Below the pieces are notes generated by a model. The model saw nothing but the letters and a program-made list of their open reading frames with translations. It made no database searches and had not been told where the DNA came from. The position numbers and the translations under genes are program-made. 9,014 nucleotides of DNA, from contig CAZTAO010000103.1 of NCBI GenBank assembly GCA_964611645.1, forward strand, positions 1 through 9,014, in the 5' to 3' direction. Below, piece by piece: positions 1 to 6,026 of the stretch. The DNA is from CAZTAO01 sp964611645 (GTDB lineage Bacteria > Armatimonadota > UBA5829). Position 1 is the first letter of the stretch, and the number at the start of each line of letters is the position of its first letter.

Positions 1-13
1 CAAATGCTAGAGA

Positions 14-61
14 GCTACCAGCATGTGCTGTAACACATCATTGACAAGTGTACACGGTAGC
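14..61. promoter_or_regulatory. Nested dyads upstream of the GH20 gene (possible operator)
   Basis: GCTACC at 14-19 is matched by GGTAGC at 56-61. Between them lie ATGTG (23-27) and CACAT (34-38), and the perfect palindrome GTGTACAC sits at 48-55. They are upstream of the proposed -10 at 82-87, in a position where a sugar-responsive regulator could bind. The sequence shows only the symmetry; an operator role is inference and no regulator gene is present in the window. Confidence 0.3.
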
Positions 62-78
62 CATTTGGCGGCTTCAGG

Positions 79-87
79 TGATATACT
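79..87 (+). promoter_or_regulatory. Extended -10 promoter for the GH20 gene
   Basis: TGATATACT fits the extended -10 pattern TGn-TATAAT with one mismatch. No good -35 lies 16-18 bases upstream, which is acceptable for an extended -10 site. Transcription would start near 94 and give a leader of about 36 bases that includes the ribosome site GGGAGG at 115-120. Confidence 0.5.
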
Positions 88-129
88 TCGGGTGAACCAC
101 CAACGATGCGATTCGGGAGGTAGATCACC

Positions 130-2346
130 GTGCAGACTATTACCGAGTGCTTGATAGGACTACTGGTCTTGTGTGCCTGTGCCGTCAGTTCGGCCAAAGC
201 GGAGATTCCGCGTGTGCATCTGTGCCCTGAACCTCGGGAGATTCGGCTGCTTGCGAAGTTCGCGCCACTGGACGCCTCGCAGGGTCTGGTGGTCTACAAC
301 CTGTCTGGCAGCAAGACTGCCGTTGGACCCGCAGTCTCCAGACTCGCCAACGCAGTGCGGAGGCAGCAGACCCCGGCGAAAGCGATGCGCGTGGTTGTTG
401 GCTCTGTCGCCGATTGGTCCTCCGAAAAGACGCTGGCGAAGCTGTCGAGAGACCTCAGGCTTCCGGAAGACGATATTGACACCGCGCGCAGTATGCCCGC
501 CGACGGCTACTTCCTTCGGGCAAAAGAAGACAGAGTTTGGATCGTGGGGAAAGACGCTCGCGGGACAGCTTACGGAGTGGAGACTCTAGCGGAACTCGTT
601 CGCACCGGCAAGCTCATTCCAGCGATGGAAATCCGAGACTGGCCCGCAACAAAGTTTCGCGCGGCATACACCACGGACCTCCCTGCCGACCAGTTCCGCA
701 ACCTCATAGACACGCTGTTCAGATACAAGCTCAACTACGTGGTCATCGAGGCCAACCTTTACTATAAACTCTCCGACCCCGAGATCGCCAAGCGCGTGAA
801 GGAAGACTTCGACTACTGCCGATCAGTAGGCATCGAGCCCATCCCTGAGATCCAGAGTTTTGGGTGGGGAACTGCGGTGCTGGAAGTTGACCCGACTTGC
901 GCGGAGGCCGTGCCGTGGAAAGACCGTCCGATGGCGTTCGGGCCGGATGATCTCGCAATCCCACCGGACAGCCTGCTGGCGACCACGGCGACCATCGCCA
1001 ACCCCGGATTCGAGCTTGGGCAGGGGAACCAGTTCGCCGGTTGGACCGACATCGACCAGGGCCTCTCAACGGGCACGGGGCAGGATGGTTCACGCTGCGC
1101 TCTCCTGACGCGCGAGTATCCTGGAATGGCGCGCATTGCCCAGACATTCGAAGTGATACCGCACAGGATGTATGAGCTTTCCCTGGATATGAAAACCGAG
1201 GCCGGGCCGGACTATGTCGCCTACTTCGAGATCTACGAAGGCGCGCAGATGCTCGATGCAGCCCAGCGACAGACTACCACCACCGGCTGGGAACGCCGCA
1301 CCATGCGGTTCAAGGCAGGGGAAAGCACCTCGGTGACCGTCTACCTCCGCATCGGGCAGGGAGTCGGCAAGGCGTGGTTCGACAATGTCGAGTGCCACAC
1401 AACCAAACCCCTCGACCTGGTCAACCTGATAGTCGAGCGCGGGCAGCCGTTTGTGGTGAAATCGGTCGACAGCAAGACCACCTATCGCGAGGGCGAAGAC
1501 TACAAGCTCACCCCCGGCAAACTCGCGCCGTATCCCTACAAGCCGGCGGAGGCCGTGCCCTGGAAGCTGACCCGCATACCCTCCGGCCGTATTCCCGCGG
1601 GCGCGACGGTGCTTACAACCTGCGACTGGGTACCGGAAGACTCGATCACATACTGCCCGTCCGAGCGGCGCACTCAGCAGATAATGCGCAAGGCAATCAC
1701 GCAGACAATGCGGCTGGTGAAGCCCAAATACCTGCACATCGGCCACGACGAACCCAGGATCATCAACCGCGACGGCCGTTGCAAGTCGAGGAACATGCGG
1801 GCGCACGAGATATTCACCGAGGATGTCCGTCGCCTGAGGCAATATGCCCGAAGCATCGACCCCAAGGTGAGAATAATGATGTGGGCGGATGTGCTCCATC
1901 TGCGCAGCGGAAACCTGCTGCCGTTCGCATTCGAGTCCACCGAGAGATGCACCTTTGACGAGGCAGTGAAGCTGATACCCAAGGATGTGGTGATGTGCGG
2001 GTGGTGGTATGACCCGGTTGGTGGCGACAGAAACAACGAACTGGCGTGGCTGTCGGCGATCTCCGACCCGCTCATCAAGGCCGGCTTCGACACCACCATC
2101 TCCCCCTGGTTCGACCTGGCGAACACCTACTACTGGGGAGAGGTGGCGAGGAAGTCCGAGGCGTCCGACAAGTTCCTCGGGCTGTTCCTGACCACATGGG
2201 GCAACCGGTGGGCCGCACTGCCGCTTTGCGCCGACCTGATGTGGAACCCGGACCTGCCCACCTACCCTCCCGATGCCGACACCAACAAGATCAAAGAACT
2301 GGCAGCCGAACGGGACGCCGGCTTTGAGTTACCGGAGTTCAAGTAG
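130..2346 (+). CDS. Secreted GH20-type beta-N-acetylhexosaminidase-like protein with inserted CBM-like module
   Basis: Likely an exported glycosidase acting on N-acetylhexosamine-containing glycans. The GTG start has GGGAGG nine bases upstream. Residues 8-24 are hydrophobic with a likely signal peptidase cut after AKA (22-24), although the n-region has no positive charge. Residues about 50-165 resemble the GH20 N-terminal alpha/beta domain (GYFLRAKEDRVWIVGKDARG, 126-145). The barrel starts near 170 (WPATKFRA) and continues through GIEPIPEIQSFG (234-245). It resumes at ITYCPSERR (506-514) and reaches the catalytic pair D540-E541 in YLHIGHDEPR, followed by MMWADVL (583-589) and TTWGNRW (688-694). 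Residues about 250-505 are an insertion. Its first part, from IANPGFELG (289-297) to AWFDNVEC (415-422), looks like a CBM4/9-type beta-sandwich. At 738 residues it is long for the family because of this insertion. The usual HIGGDE reads HIGHDE here. Exact substrate is unknown. The carbon-nitrogen hydrolase gene starts 71 bases downstream. Confidence 0.8.
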   Translation: MQTITECLIGLLVLCACAVSSAKAEIPRVHLCPEPREIRLLAKFAPLDASQGLVVYNLSGSKTAVGPAVSRLANAVRRQQTPAKAMRVVVGSVADWSSEKTLAKLSRDLRLPEDDIDTARSMPADGYFLRAKEDRVWIVGKDARGTAYGVETLAELVRTGKLIPAMEIRDWPATKFRAAYTTDLPADQFRNLIDTLFRYKLNYVVIEANLYYKLSDPEIAKRVKEDFDYCRSVGIEPIPEIQSFGWGTAVLEVDPTCAEAVPWKDRPMAFGPDDLAIPPDSLLATTATIANPGFELGQGNQFAGWTDIDQGLSTGTGQDGSRCALLTREYPGMARIAQTFEVIPHRMYELSLDMKTEAGPDYVAYFEIYEGAQMLDAAQRQTTTTGWERRTMRFKAGESTSVTVYLRIGQGVGKAWFDNVECHTTKPLDLVNLIVERGQPFVVKSVDSKTTYREGEDYKLTPGKLAPYPYKPAEAVPWKLTRIPSGRIPAGATVLTTCDWVPEDSITYCPSERRTQQIMRKAITQTMRLVKPKYLHIGHDEPRIINRDGRCKSRNMRAHEIFTEDVRRLRQYARSIDPKVRIMMWADVLHLRSGNLLPFAFESTERCTFDEAVKLIPKDVVMCGWWYDPVGGDRNNELAWLSAISDPLIKAGFDTTISPWFDLANTYYWGEVARKSEASDKFLGLFLTTWGNRWAALPLCADLMWNPDLPTYPPDADTNKIKELAAERDAGFELPEFK

Positions 2347-2358
2347 GCTCCAGCCTAC
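2343..2358 (+). repeat. Hairpin overlapping the GH20 stop codon
   Basis: GTAGGC, a TCCA loop and GCCTAC form a perfect 6-bp stem, and the TAG stop at 2344-2346 lies inside the left arm. G+C-rich sequence follows (CCGGCGCGCGG) with no run of T, so it is not a classical rho-independent terminator. It could be a short mobile repeat or an mRNA-protecting hairpin. Confidence 0.5.
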
Positions 2359-2378
2359 GCCGGCGCGCGGAGACTTTC

Positions 2379-2414
2379 ATCACGAAAACACGAAATGGGG
2401 AAAACACGAAAAGG
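2379..2414 (+). repeat. CACGAAA-rich dispersed repeat, copy A
   Basis: This 36-base element, built from CACGAAAACACGAAA-type units, ends three bases before the next start codon. Its near-identical partner lies at 7578-7614 on the opposite strand (two substitutions and a one-base indel), more than 5 kb away. It forms nearly the whole 5' leader of the nitrilase-family gene, and its AAAAGG end is the only purine-rich site near that start. Confidence 0.75.
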
Positions 2415-2417
2415 CCA

Positions 2418-3281
2418 ATGAATAGAAGCGCAGTTAAAATAGCGACTCTGCAACTGAGACATTATGGGCTGGAACTCGATCCGGCTATCTGCCCACAGCG
2501 GCCCGAGGACCTGTTGGCGGAGGCTGAGCCGATGATTCGCGGGTTCGGCGAGCAGGGAGTGGACTTCATCGCGCTGGGAGAGTGGTTCGGGTCGTTCGGG
2601 GTGCCGGAGTCGGTTCTCCCAGCTAAGGACATGGCCGAAGAGGTTCCGGGGAATGGACCGATCTATAGCTTCCTGGCAGAGCAGGCGCGAGAGTTCAGCA
2701 CGCACATCACCGCTACCATTCTGGAGCGAGATGGCGGCTGCATCTACAACTGCGGCGTGATCATCGACCGACGCGGTGAGTTGTTGGGCAAGTATCGCAA
2801 GACCCACCCCGCGCCGGAGGAATGCGCGCTGGTCACTGCCGGGGACTGCTACCCGGTGATGGAGACCGAGGGCGTGAGGTGTGGGATACTTACCTGCTTC
2901 GACCTCAACTTCCCCGAAGCCGCGCGGTGTCTGGCGATCCAGGACGTGGACATCATCTTCTGGCCCAACCTATGGGGAGCGCCAGGGTTTGAAGCCTACG
3001 AAGACGCGCTGATGCGGGCCAGGGCAAGTGAAAGCCTCTGCTTCCTGGTATCCTCCGCGCTGGTCTCGGGCAGCGACATGAACGCGCCCGGCAACACCAT
3101 CCTCGGCAGAAGCTGCGTGGTCAACTGGAAGGCGGAAGTGGTTGCCGAGGTCGGCAGAAGGATCGGCGGAGTAATCGCCACCATCGATCTGGACGAAGAC
3201 AGGCTCGTGCAGGCGCCGCGCTGCGATATGCTGGGAAGGCATCGGAGGGCGGGGTTGTATGGGGGGCTGGTAGAGGGGTAG
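2418..3281 (+). CDS. Carbon-nitrogen hydrolase (nitrilase superfamily)
   Basis: A cytosolic amidase or carbamoyl-amide hydrolase of the nitrilase fold, 287 residues, normal for the family. The Glu-Lys-Cys catalytic triad is visible: E55 in DFIALGEWFG, K128 in GKYRKTHP, and C160 in GILTCFDLNFPE. The supporting Glu after the lysine is present at 134-135 (PAPEE). FWPNLWG (181-187) and the MRARASE helix (199-205) are also typical. No signal peptide is seen, so it acts inside the cell. The ATG start is chosen because family members begin just before a VKIATLQL-like strand (6-13 here), but the only ribosome-site-like sequence, AAAAGG, is just three bases from it, so translation may be weak or coupled. 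It follows the GH20 gene by 71 bases on the same strand and is probably cotranscribed. The substrate cannot be told from sequence; linkage suggests an amide from glycan breakdown, but this is inference. Confidence 0.85.
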   Translation: MNRSAVKIATLQLRHYGLELDPAICPQRPEDLLAEAEPMIRGFGEQGVDFIALGEWFGSFGVPESVLPAKDMAEEVPGNGPIYSFLAEQAREFSTHITATILERDGGCIYNCGVIIDRRGELLGKYRKTHPAPEECALVTAGDCYPVMETEGVRCGILTCFDLNFPEAARCLAIQDVDIIFWPNLWGAPGFEAYEDALMRARASESLCFLVSSALVSGSDMNAPGNTILGRSCVVNWKAEVVAEVGRRIGGVIATIDLDEDRLVQAPRCDMLGRHRRAGLYGGLVEG

Positions 3282-3284
3282 GAG

Positions 3285-4088
3285 CTAGACATCATTGTAG
3301 CCGACCGTGCCCGCCAGGACTCCTTTGGCAAGGTCTGCCACAAGCACATCTTCCTCCTTGCCGCCTTCCCTGAGATAGGTCACCTTGGTCTTGACTTTGA
3401 TGAGAGCCTCCACGATCTCGCGAAGCCTGCCCTCGTCCAAGCCGACCCATGTGGCGATCTTGAGCAGCCTCCAACTGTCGTCACCGTCGATCCAGGAACG
3501 GACTCGCTGGTCATCTGGTCCGAGTCTGAGAAACCAGACCACGTCCTCGAAGTAAGCCGCGACCAAGTGTGAGTTCAGTTCTTCATCGTCGATATCCAGC
3601 AGGCGGTCGGCCTCGCGCCAGCAGGGCCCAAGCCACTCCTCACCCTTCTGTGAGAGATCACACATCGCGCTTATGGATGGTAACGAGTCTTCGGGGTACT
3701 TCTCCGCCGCTGATGATAGCAGCGCGACACAGCGTTCTTTGTCGGCAAAACACAGCGCCCCGGACGCGTACAGGGTGTCGAACATCGTTATCTCACTGAA
3801 CAGCCGATTCCTGACGTCAGTTGCGGGATCCAACGCCCACTCTTCCAGGTCGCTCCAATCGCACGGGCCGTGGTGGGCCAAGTGCTCTATGACCACCTCA
3901 CGCGTCTTGGGGCCAGCCGTGCGTGACCACTCCCGGAGCATTCGGACCTCGGCCTCCGAGAGGTTGATTATGTAGGTCTCGTCATCCGGCGCAAGCTCAA
4001 CGCGCTTGTCCAATACCCACTGAAGCCATTCCGCCAGTTGCTCATCCGGCAGTGTGACATCAATTCCGTCAAATAGTTGTTCAGGCAT
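3285..4088 (-). CDS. Hypothetical acidic, helix-rich protein
   Basis: I do not recognise this 267-residue protein. The ATG at 4088 is chosen because GGAGG (plus strand 4098-4102) lies nine bases upstream. A longer reading from 4202 would overlap the upstream FAH gene by about 60 bases, and its first 38 residues are merely translated repeat and intergenic DNA. The protein is clearly acidic (for example LDIDDEE at 164-170), rich in tryptophan, and appears mostly alpha-helical. Helices such as LSEAEVRMLREWSR (43-56), REVVIEHLAHHGP (63-75) and LREIVEALIKVKTKV (222-236) hint at a HEAT-like or other helical repeat fold. No signal peptide, membrane segment or catalytic motif is visible. It lies 52 bases downstream of the FAH gene on the same strand, so it is probably cotranscribed, and its stop is only three bases from the stop of the convergent nitrilase-family gene. 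Confidence 0.75.
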   Translation of the reverse strand: MPEQLFDGIDVTLPDEQLAEWLQWVLDKRVELAPDDETYIINLSEAEVRMLREWSRTAGPKTREVVIEHLAHHGPCDWSDLEEWALDPATDVRNRLFSEITMFDTLYASGALCFADKERCVALLSSAAEKYPEDSLPSISAMCDLSQKGEEWLGPCWREADRLLDIDDEELNSHLVAAYFEDVVWFLRLGPDDQRVRSWIDGDDSWRLLKIATWVGLDEGRLREIVEALIKVKTKVTYLREGGKEEDVLVADLAKGVLAGTVGYNDV

Positions 4089-4097
4089 TTGTTGTAG

Positions 4098-4102
4098 CCT
4101 CC
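4098..4102 (-). promoter_or_regulatory. Ribosome binding site fixing the start of the hypothetical gene
   Basis: On the minus strand this reads GGAGG, nine bases before the ATG at 4088. It favours that ATG over the in-frame upstream start at 4202. Confidence 0.7.
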
Positions 4103-4133
4103 ACAATCGTGCTATGTCGATAGGTCGAAGGAA

Positions 4134-4167
4134 CCGCCCCCTAGCCCCCTCCTGGCGGGAGGGGGAA
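4134..4167. repeat. C/G-rich palindromic repeat overlapping the end of the FAH gene
   Basis: CCCCCTCC (4145-4152) pairs perfectly with GGAGGGGG (4158-4165) across a five-base loop. The FAH stop codon (4141-4143) and the last codons lie in it, adding a TFPLPPGGG-type tail to the protein. I recall near-identical elements as common dispersed repeats in other bacterial genomes. There is no T-run on either side, so a terminator role is uncertain. Confidence 0.65.
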
Positions 4168-4971
4168 TGTTGGCCCGCTTCCGAGTCTACTCCTCTCCAC
4201 ACTGTTCGCCAGCGTTCCGATCCCCTCTATCTCTATCTCGATAGTGTCGCCCTCTTTCATATATACCGGCGGGGTGCGTTTGCAGCCTACGCCTTCCGGG
4301 GTGCCGGTCATTATCACTGTGCCGGGGAGAAGGGTGGCGAAGGTGGATATGAAGCTGACTAAGTCGGCGCAGGAGAAGATGAGGTGGCTAGTGTCCGACT
4401 CCTGCATTACCTGGCCGTTGAGCCTGGAAGAGATGGCAAGGTTGCTGGTATCCAGGTCCGTCTCGATCCAGGGACCGAGCGGGCAGAATGTGTCGAAGCT
4501 CTTGGCCCTTGCCCACTGCGTGTTGAAGTTGAACTGGCAGTCCCGCGCGCTGACATCGTTGCCGCAGGTATAGCCGAAGATATAGTCAGGCGCCTGTTCC
4601 GGGGTGACGTCCTTGCAGGTTCTGCCTATAACAATCACCAGTTCCGCCTCGTAGTCGACCTCATCGGGCGCGGATTTGGGCAGCGAAATCGGGTCGGACG
4701 GTCCCACCACGGATGTGCTCGCCTTGATGAACACGTTGGGAACACTCGAGGGTTCCCTGCCGACTTCCGCCGCGTGTGCGCTGTAGTTGAGACCAATGGC
4801 ATAGACTACAGGCGGCTCTACCGGCGCGAGCAGATGAAGTCCATCAAGCGAAACGGCCTCTCCCGTATACTCCACTGCTTCCCATGGCACGGACTTGATC
4901 ACATCTACACACTTGCCGTTCACAATTCCGTAATGCGCGCGGCCTTCGCGCTCGAATCTAGCTACTCTCAA
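4141..4971 (-). CDS. Fumarylacetoacetate hydrolase (FAH) family protein
   Basis: A metal-dependent cytosolic enzyme of the FAH superfamily, whose members cleave C-C bonds of, isomerise, hydrate or decarboxylate 2-oxo or beta-diketo acids (fumarylpyruvate, 2-hydroxyhepta-2,4-diene-1,7-dioate, oxaloacetate). The TTG start is favoured by GGAGGTG six bases upstream and by the family-typical opening MRVARFE. Visible motifs are AIGLNYSAHAAE (58-69, with H66), VDYEAELVIVIG (105-116; metal ligands E108 and E110), GNDVSARD (137-144; D139), K157 in RAKSFDTFCPLGPW, and MTGTPEGVG (221-229). The catalytic domain ends at GIGTLANSVE (250-259). The last 10 or so of 276 residues come from the palindromic repeat at the 3' end and are probably not part of the fold. 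The substrate cannot be assigned: no aromatic-catabolism genes are nearby. It is read divergently from the response regulator and leads a likely two-gene unit with the hypothetical gene at 3285-4088. Confidence 0.9.
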   Translation of the reverse strand: MRVARFEREGRAHYGIVNGKCVDVIKSVPWEAVEYTGEAVSLDGLHLLAPVEPPVVYAIGLNYSAHAAEVGREPSSVPNVFIKASTSVVGPSDPISLPKSAPDEVDYEAELVIVIGRTCKDVTPEQAPDYIFGYTCGNDVSARDCQFNFNTQWARAKSFDTFCPLGPWIETDLDTSNLAISSRLNGQVMQESDTSHLIFSCADLVSFISTFATLLPGTVIMTGTPEGVGCKRTPPVYMKEGDTIEIEIEGIGTLANSVERSRLGSGPTFPLPPGGG

Positions 4972-4977
4972 CTAACC

Positions 4978-4984
4978 CACCTCC
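4978..4984 (-). promoter_or_regulatory. Ribosome binding site for the TTG start of the FAH gene
   Basis: Minus-strand GGAGGTG, six bases before the TTG, is close to the ideal anti-16S match and is the main argument for accepting the rare start codon. Confidence 0.8.
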
Positions 4985-5024
4985 AGACACTCGATGTGCA
5001 CAAACCAATTGAGCCTCTGCATAG

Positions 5025-5053
5025 ATTCTAGTGTTTACGACGAACATTATCAA
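5025..5053 (-). promoter_or_regulatory. Sigma70-type promoter for the FAH gene
   Basis: On the minus strand TTGATA (5053-5048), a 17-base spacer and TAGAAT (5030-5025) match the -35 and -10 consensus at five of six positions each. Transcription would start near 5018 and give a leader of about 46 bases. Confidence 0.7.
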
Positions 5054-5136
5054 GTCAGCAATGGTCTCGCGCGTTTGGTTCAGCAATTGCGTTCCATTAC
5101 GGGCACGGGGTCGATATTTGAGCATATATGAACTGC

Positions 5137-5166
5137 TTGACGCACTTTGTTACAGTATTGACACAG
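5137..5166 (+). promoter_or_regulatory. TTGACnCA direct repeats at the response-regulator promoter (possible operator)
   Basis: TTGACGCA (5137-5144) and TTGACACA (5158-5165) are direct repeats 21 bases apart, about two helical turns, and the second contains the -35 hexamer. OmpR/PhoB-family proteins bind tandem direct repeats, so autoregulation is possible. This is inference from only two copies, and one is partly explained by the -35 itself. Confidence 0.3.
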
Positions 5167-5186
5167 TCTCCCTATGGTGATACACT
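5158..5186 (+). promoter_or_regulatory. Sigma70-type promoter for the response regulator-Nudix operon
   Basis: TTGACA (5158-5163), a 17-base spacer and TACACT (5181-5186) preceded by TGA, so it also has an extended -10. The -35 is a perfect match. Transcription would start near 5193, about 60 bases before the chosen ATG. Confidence 0.75.
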
Positions 5187-5252
5187 AATTCGTCAACGCC
5201 GAATGGGCGATATTATGATGGTTGTTCACATCTCGACAGGTGGGTGATCAGT

Positions 5253-6026
5253 ATGGAGTACGGTTTACGAAGAAGTACCGAATCCGGCCCAGTCCGCCAC
5301 CAGGTCCTCGTCATCGAGGACGAGTCCAACGTCTGCGAGTTGATCCAGCTCTACTTCAGCAAGTCGGGGTTTGATGTTGTGTGCTGCGAATCCGGCGAGA
5401 AGGGTCTCGACATGATCGCCGCGCTGAAGCCGGACATGGTGATTCTCGACCTCATGCTCCCCGGAATGGACGGCCTCGATGTATGCAAGGAAGTCCGACG
5501 CTGGAGCAATGTCCCCCTTATTATGCTCAGCGCCCGCATCGACGAGGTCGACCGGGTTTTGGGTCTGGAGATGGGCGCGGATGACTACGTCACAAAGCCA
5601 TTCTCCCCCAGGGAACTCGTGGCTCGCGTCAAGGCAGTCCTGCGCAGGGCAGCGTATGTATCAAGCCCGGATGACGACCAGGCGATCTCGATCCCCGGCC
5701 TGAGCATCAGCAAGGCCGCCAGAGAGGCGATAGTGGCGGACGCACAGGTCGACCTGACCCCCAGGGAGTTCGACCTCTTCTGGTTCCTCGCAGTCCACCG
5801 GAACCGGGTTTTCACCCGCGAGCAGTTGCTTCAGCAGGTTTGGGCGTATCAGGACTTCAGCGGCGACGAACGCACCGTGGACCAGCATATCAAGAGGCTT
5901 CGCCGAAAGGTCGAGATCTTGGGAAGCCCCTGCCGCATTACCACTATATGGGGCGTGGGGTACAAGTTTGAGATCAGGGAACCGCTGATCACCGTTGGGG
6001 AAATACTGGCTGCGGAAACGGTATGA
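5253..6026 (+). CDS. OmpR/PhoB-family response regulator (orphan)
   Basis: A two-component DNA-binding response regulator of 257 residues. The receiver domain spans about 16-130: acidic pair E22-D23 in VIEDES, phosphorylation site D66 in VILDLMLPGMDG, S93 in IMLSAR (Ser in the Thr/Ser switch position), and K115 in DDYVTKPFSPREL. A winged-helix domain spans about 147-242: LTPREFDLFWFL (168-179), the recognition-helix region DERTVDQHIKRLRRKV (205-220), and the wing RITTIWGVGYKFE (228-240). The ATG at 5253 is preferred because AGGTGG ends nine bases upstream; a GTG at 5244 would add three residues but overlaps that region. About 17 extra N-terminal and 15 extra C-terminal residues flank the usual core. 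No sensor kinase gene is in the window, so its partner must be elsewhere. Its TGA overlaps the ATG of the Nudix gene, implying translational coupling. Confidence 0.92.
   Translation: MEYGLRRSTESGPVRHQVLVIEDESNVCELIQLYFSKSGFDVVCCESGEKGLDMIAALKPDMVILDLMLPGMDGLDVCKEVRRWSNVPLIMLSARIDEVDRVLGLEMGADDYVTKPFSPRELVARVKAVLRRAAYVSSPDDDQAISIPGLSISKAAREAIVADAQVDLTPREFDLFWFLAVHRNRVFTREQLLQQVWAYQDFSGDERTVDQHIKRLRRKVEILGSPCRITTIWGVGYKFEIREPLITVGEILAAETV

Noticed and set aside
41..46. TTGACA as the -35 of the GH20 promoter
   Set aside because: The 17-base position downstream holds TTTGGC, not a -10; the good -10 (82-87) is 35 bases away.
1090..1899. A 269-codon open frame antisense to the GH20 gene
   Set aside because: No recognisable motif and it lies wholly over the well-supported GH20 catalytic region.
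4145..4165. Rho-independent terminator for the FAH gene
   Set aside because: The stem is strong, but it lies within the coding sequence before the stop and has no following T-run, so I list it as a repeat.
4089..4202. N-terminal extension of the hypothetical protein from 4202
   Set aside because: It would overlap the FAH gene and translate the palindromic repeat; the ATG at 4088 has GGAGG at good spacing.
5244..5252. GTG start at 5244 for the response regulator
   Set aside because: The AGGTGG site ends directly before it, leaving no spacing, but fits the ATG at 5253 with nine bases.
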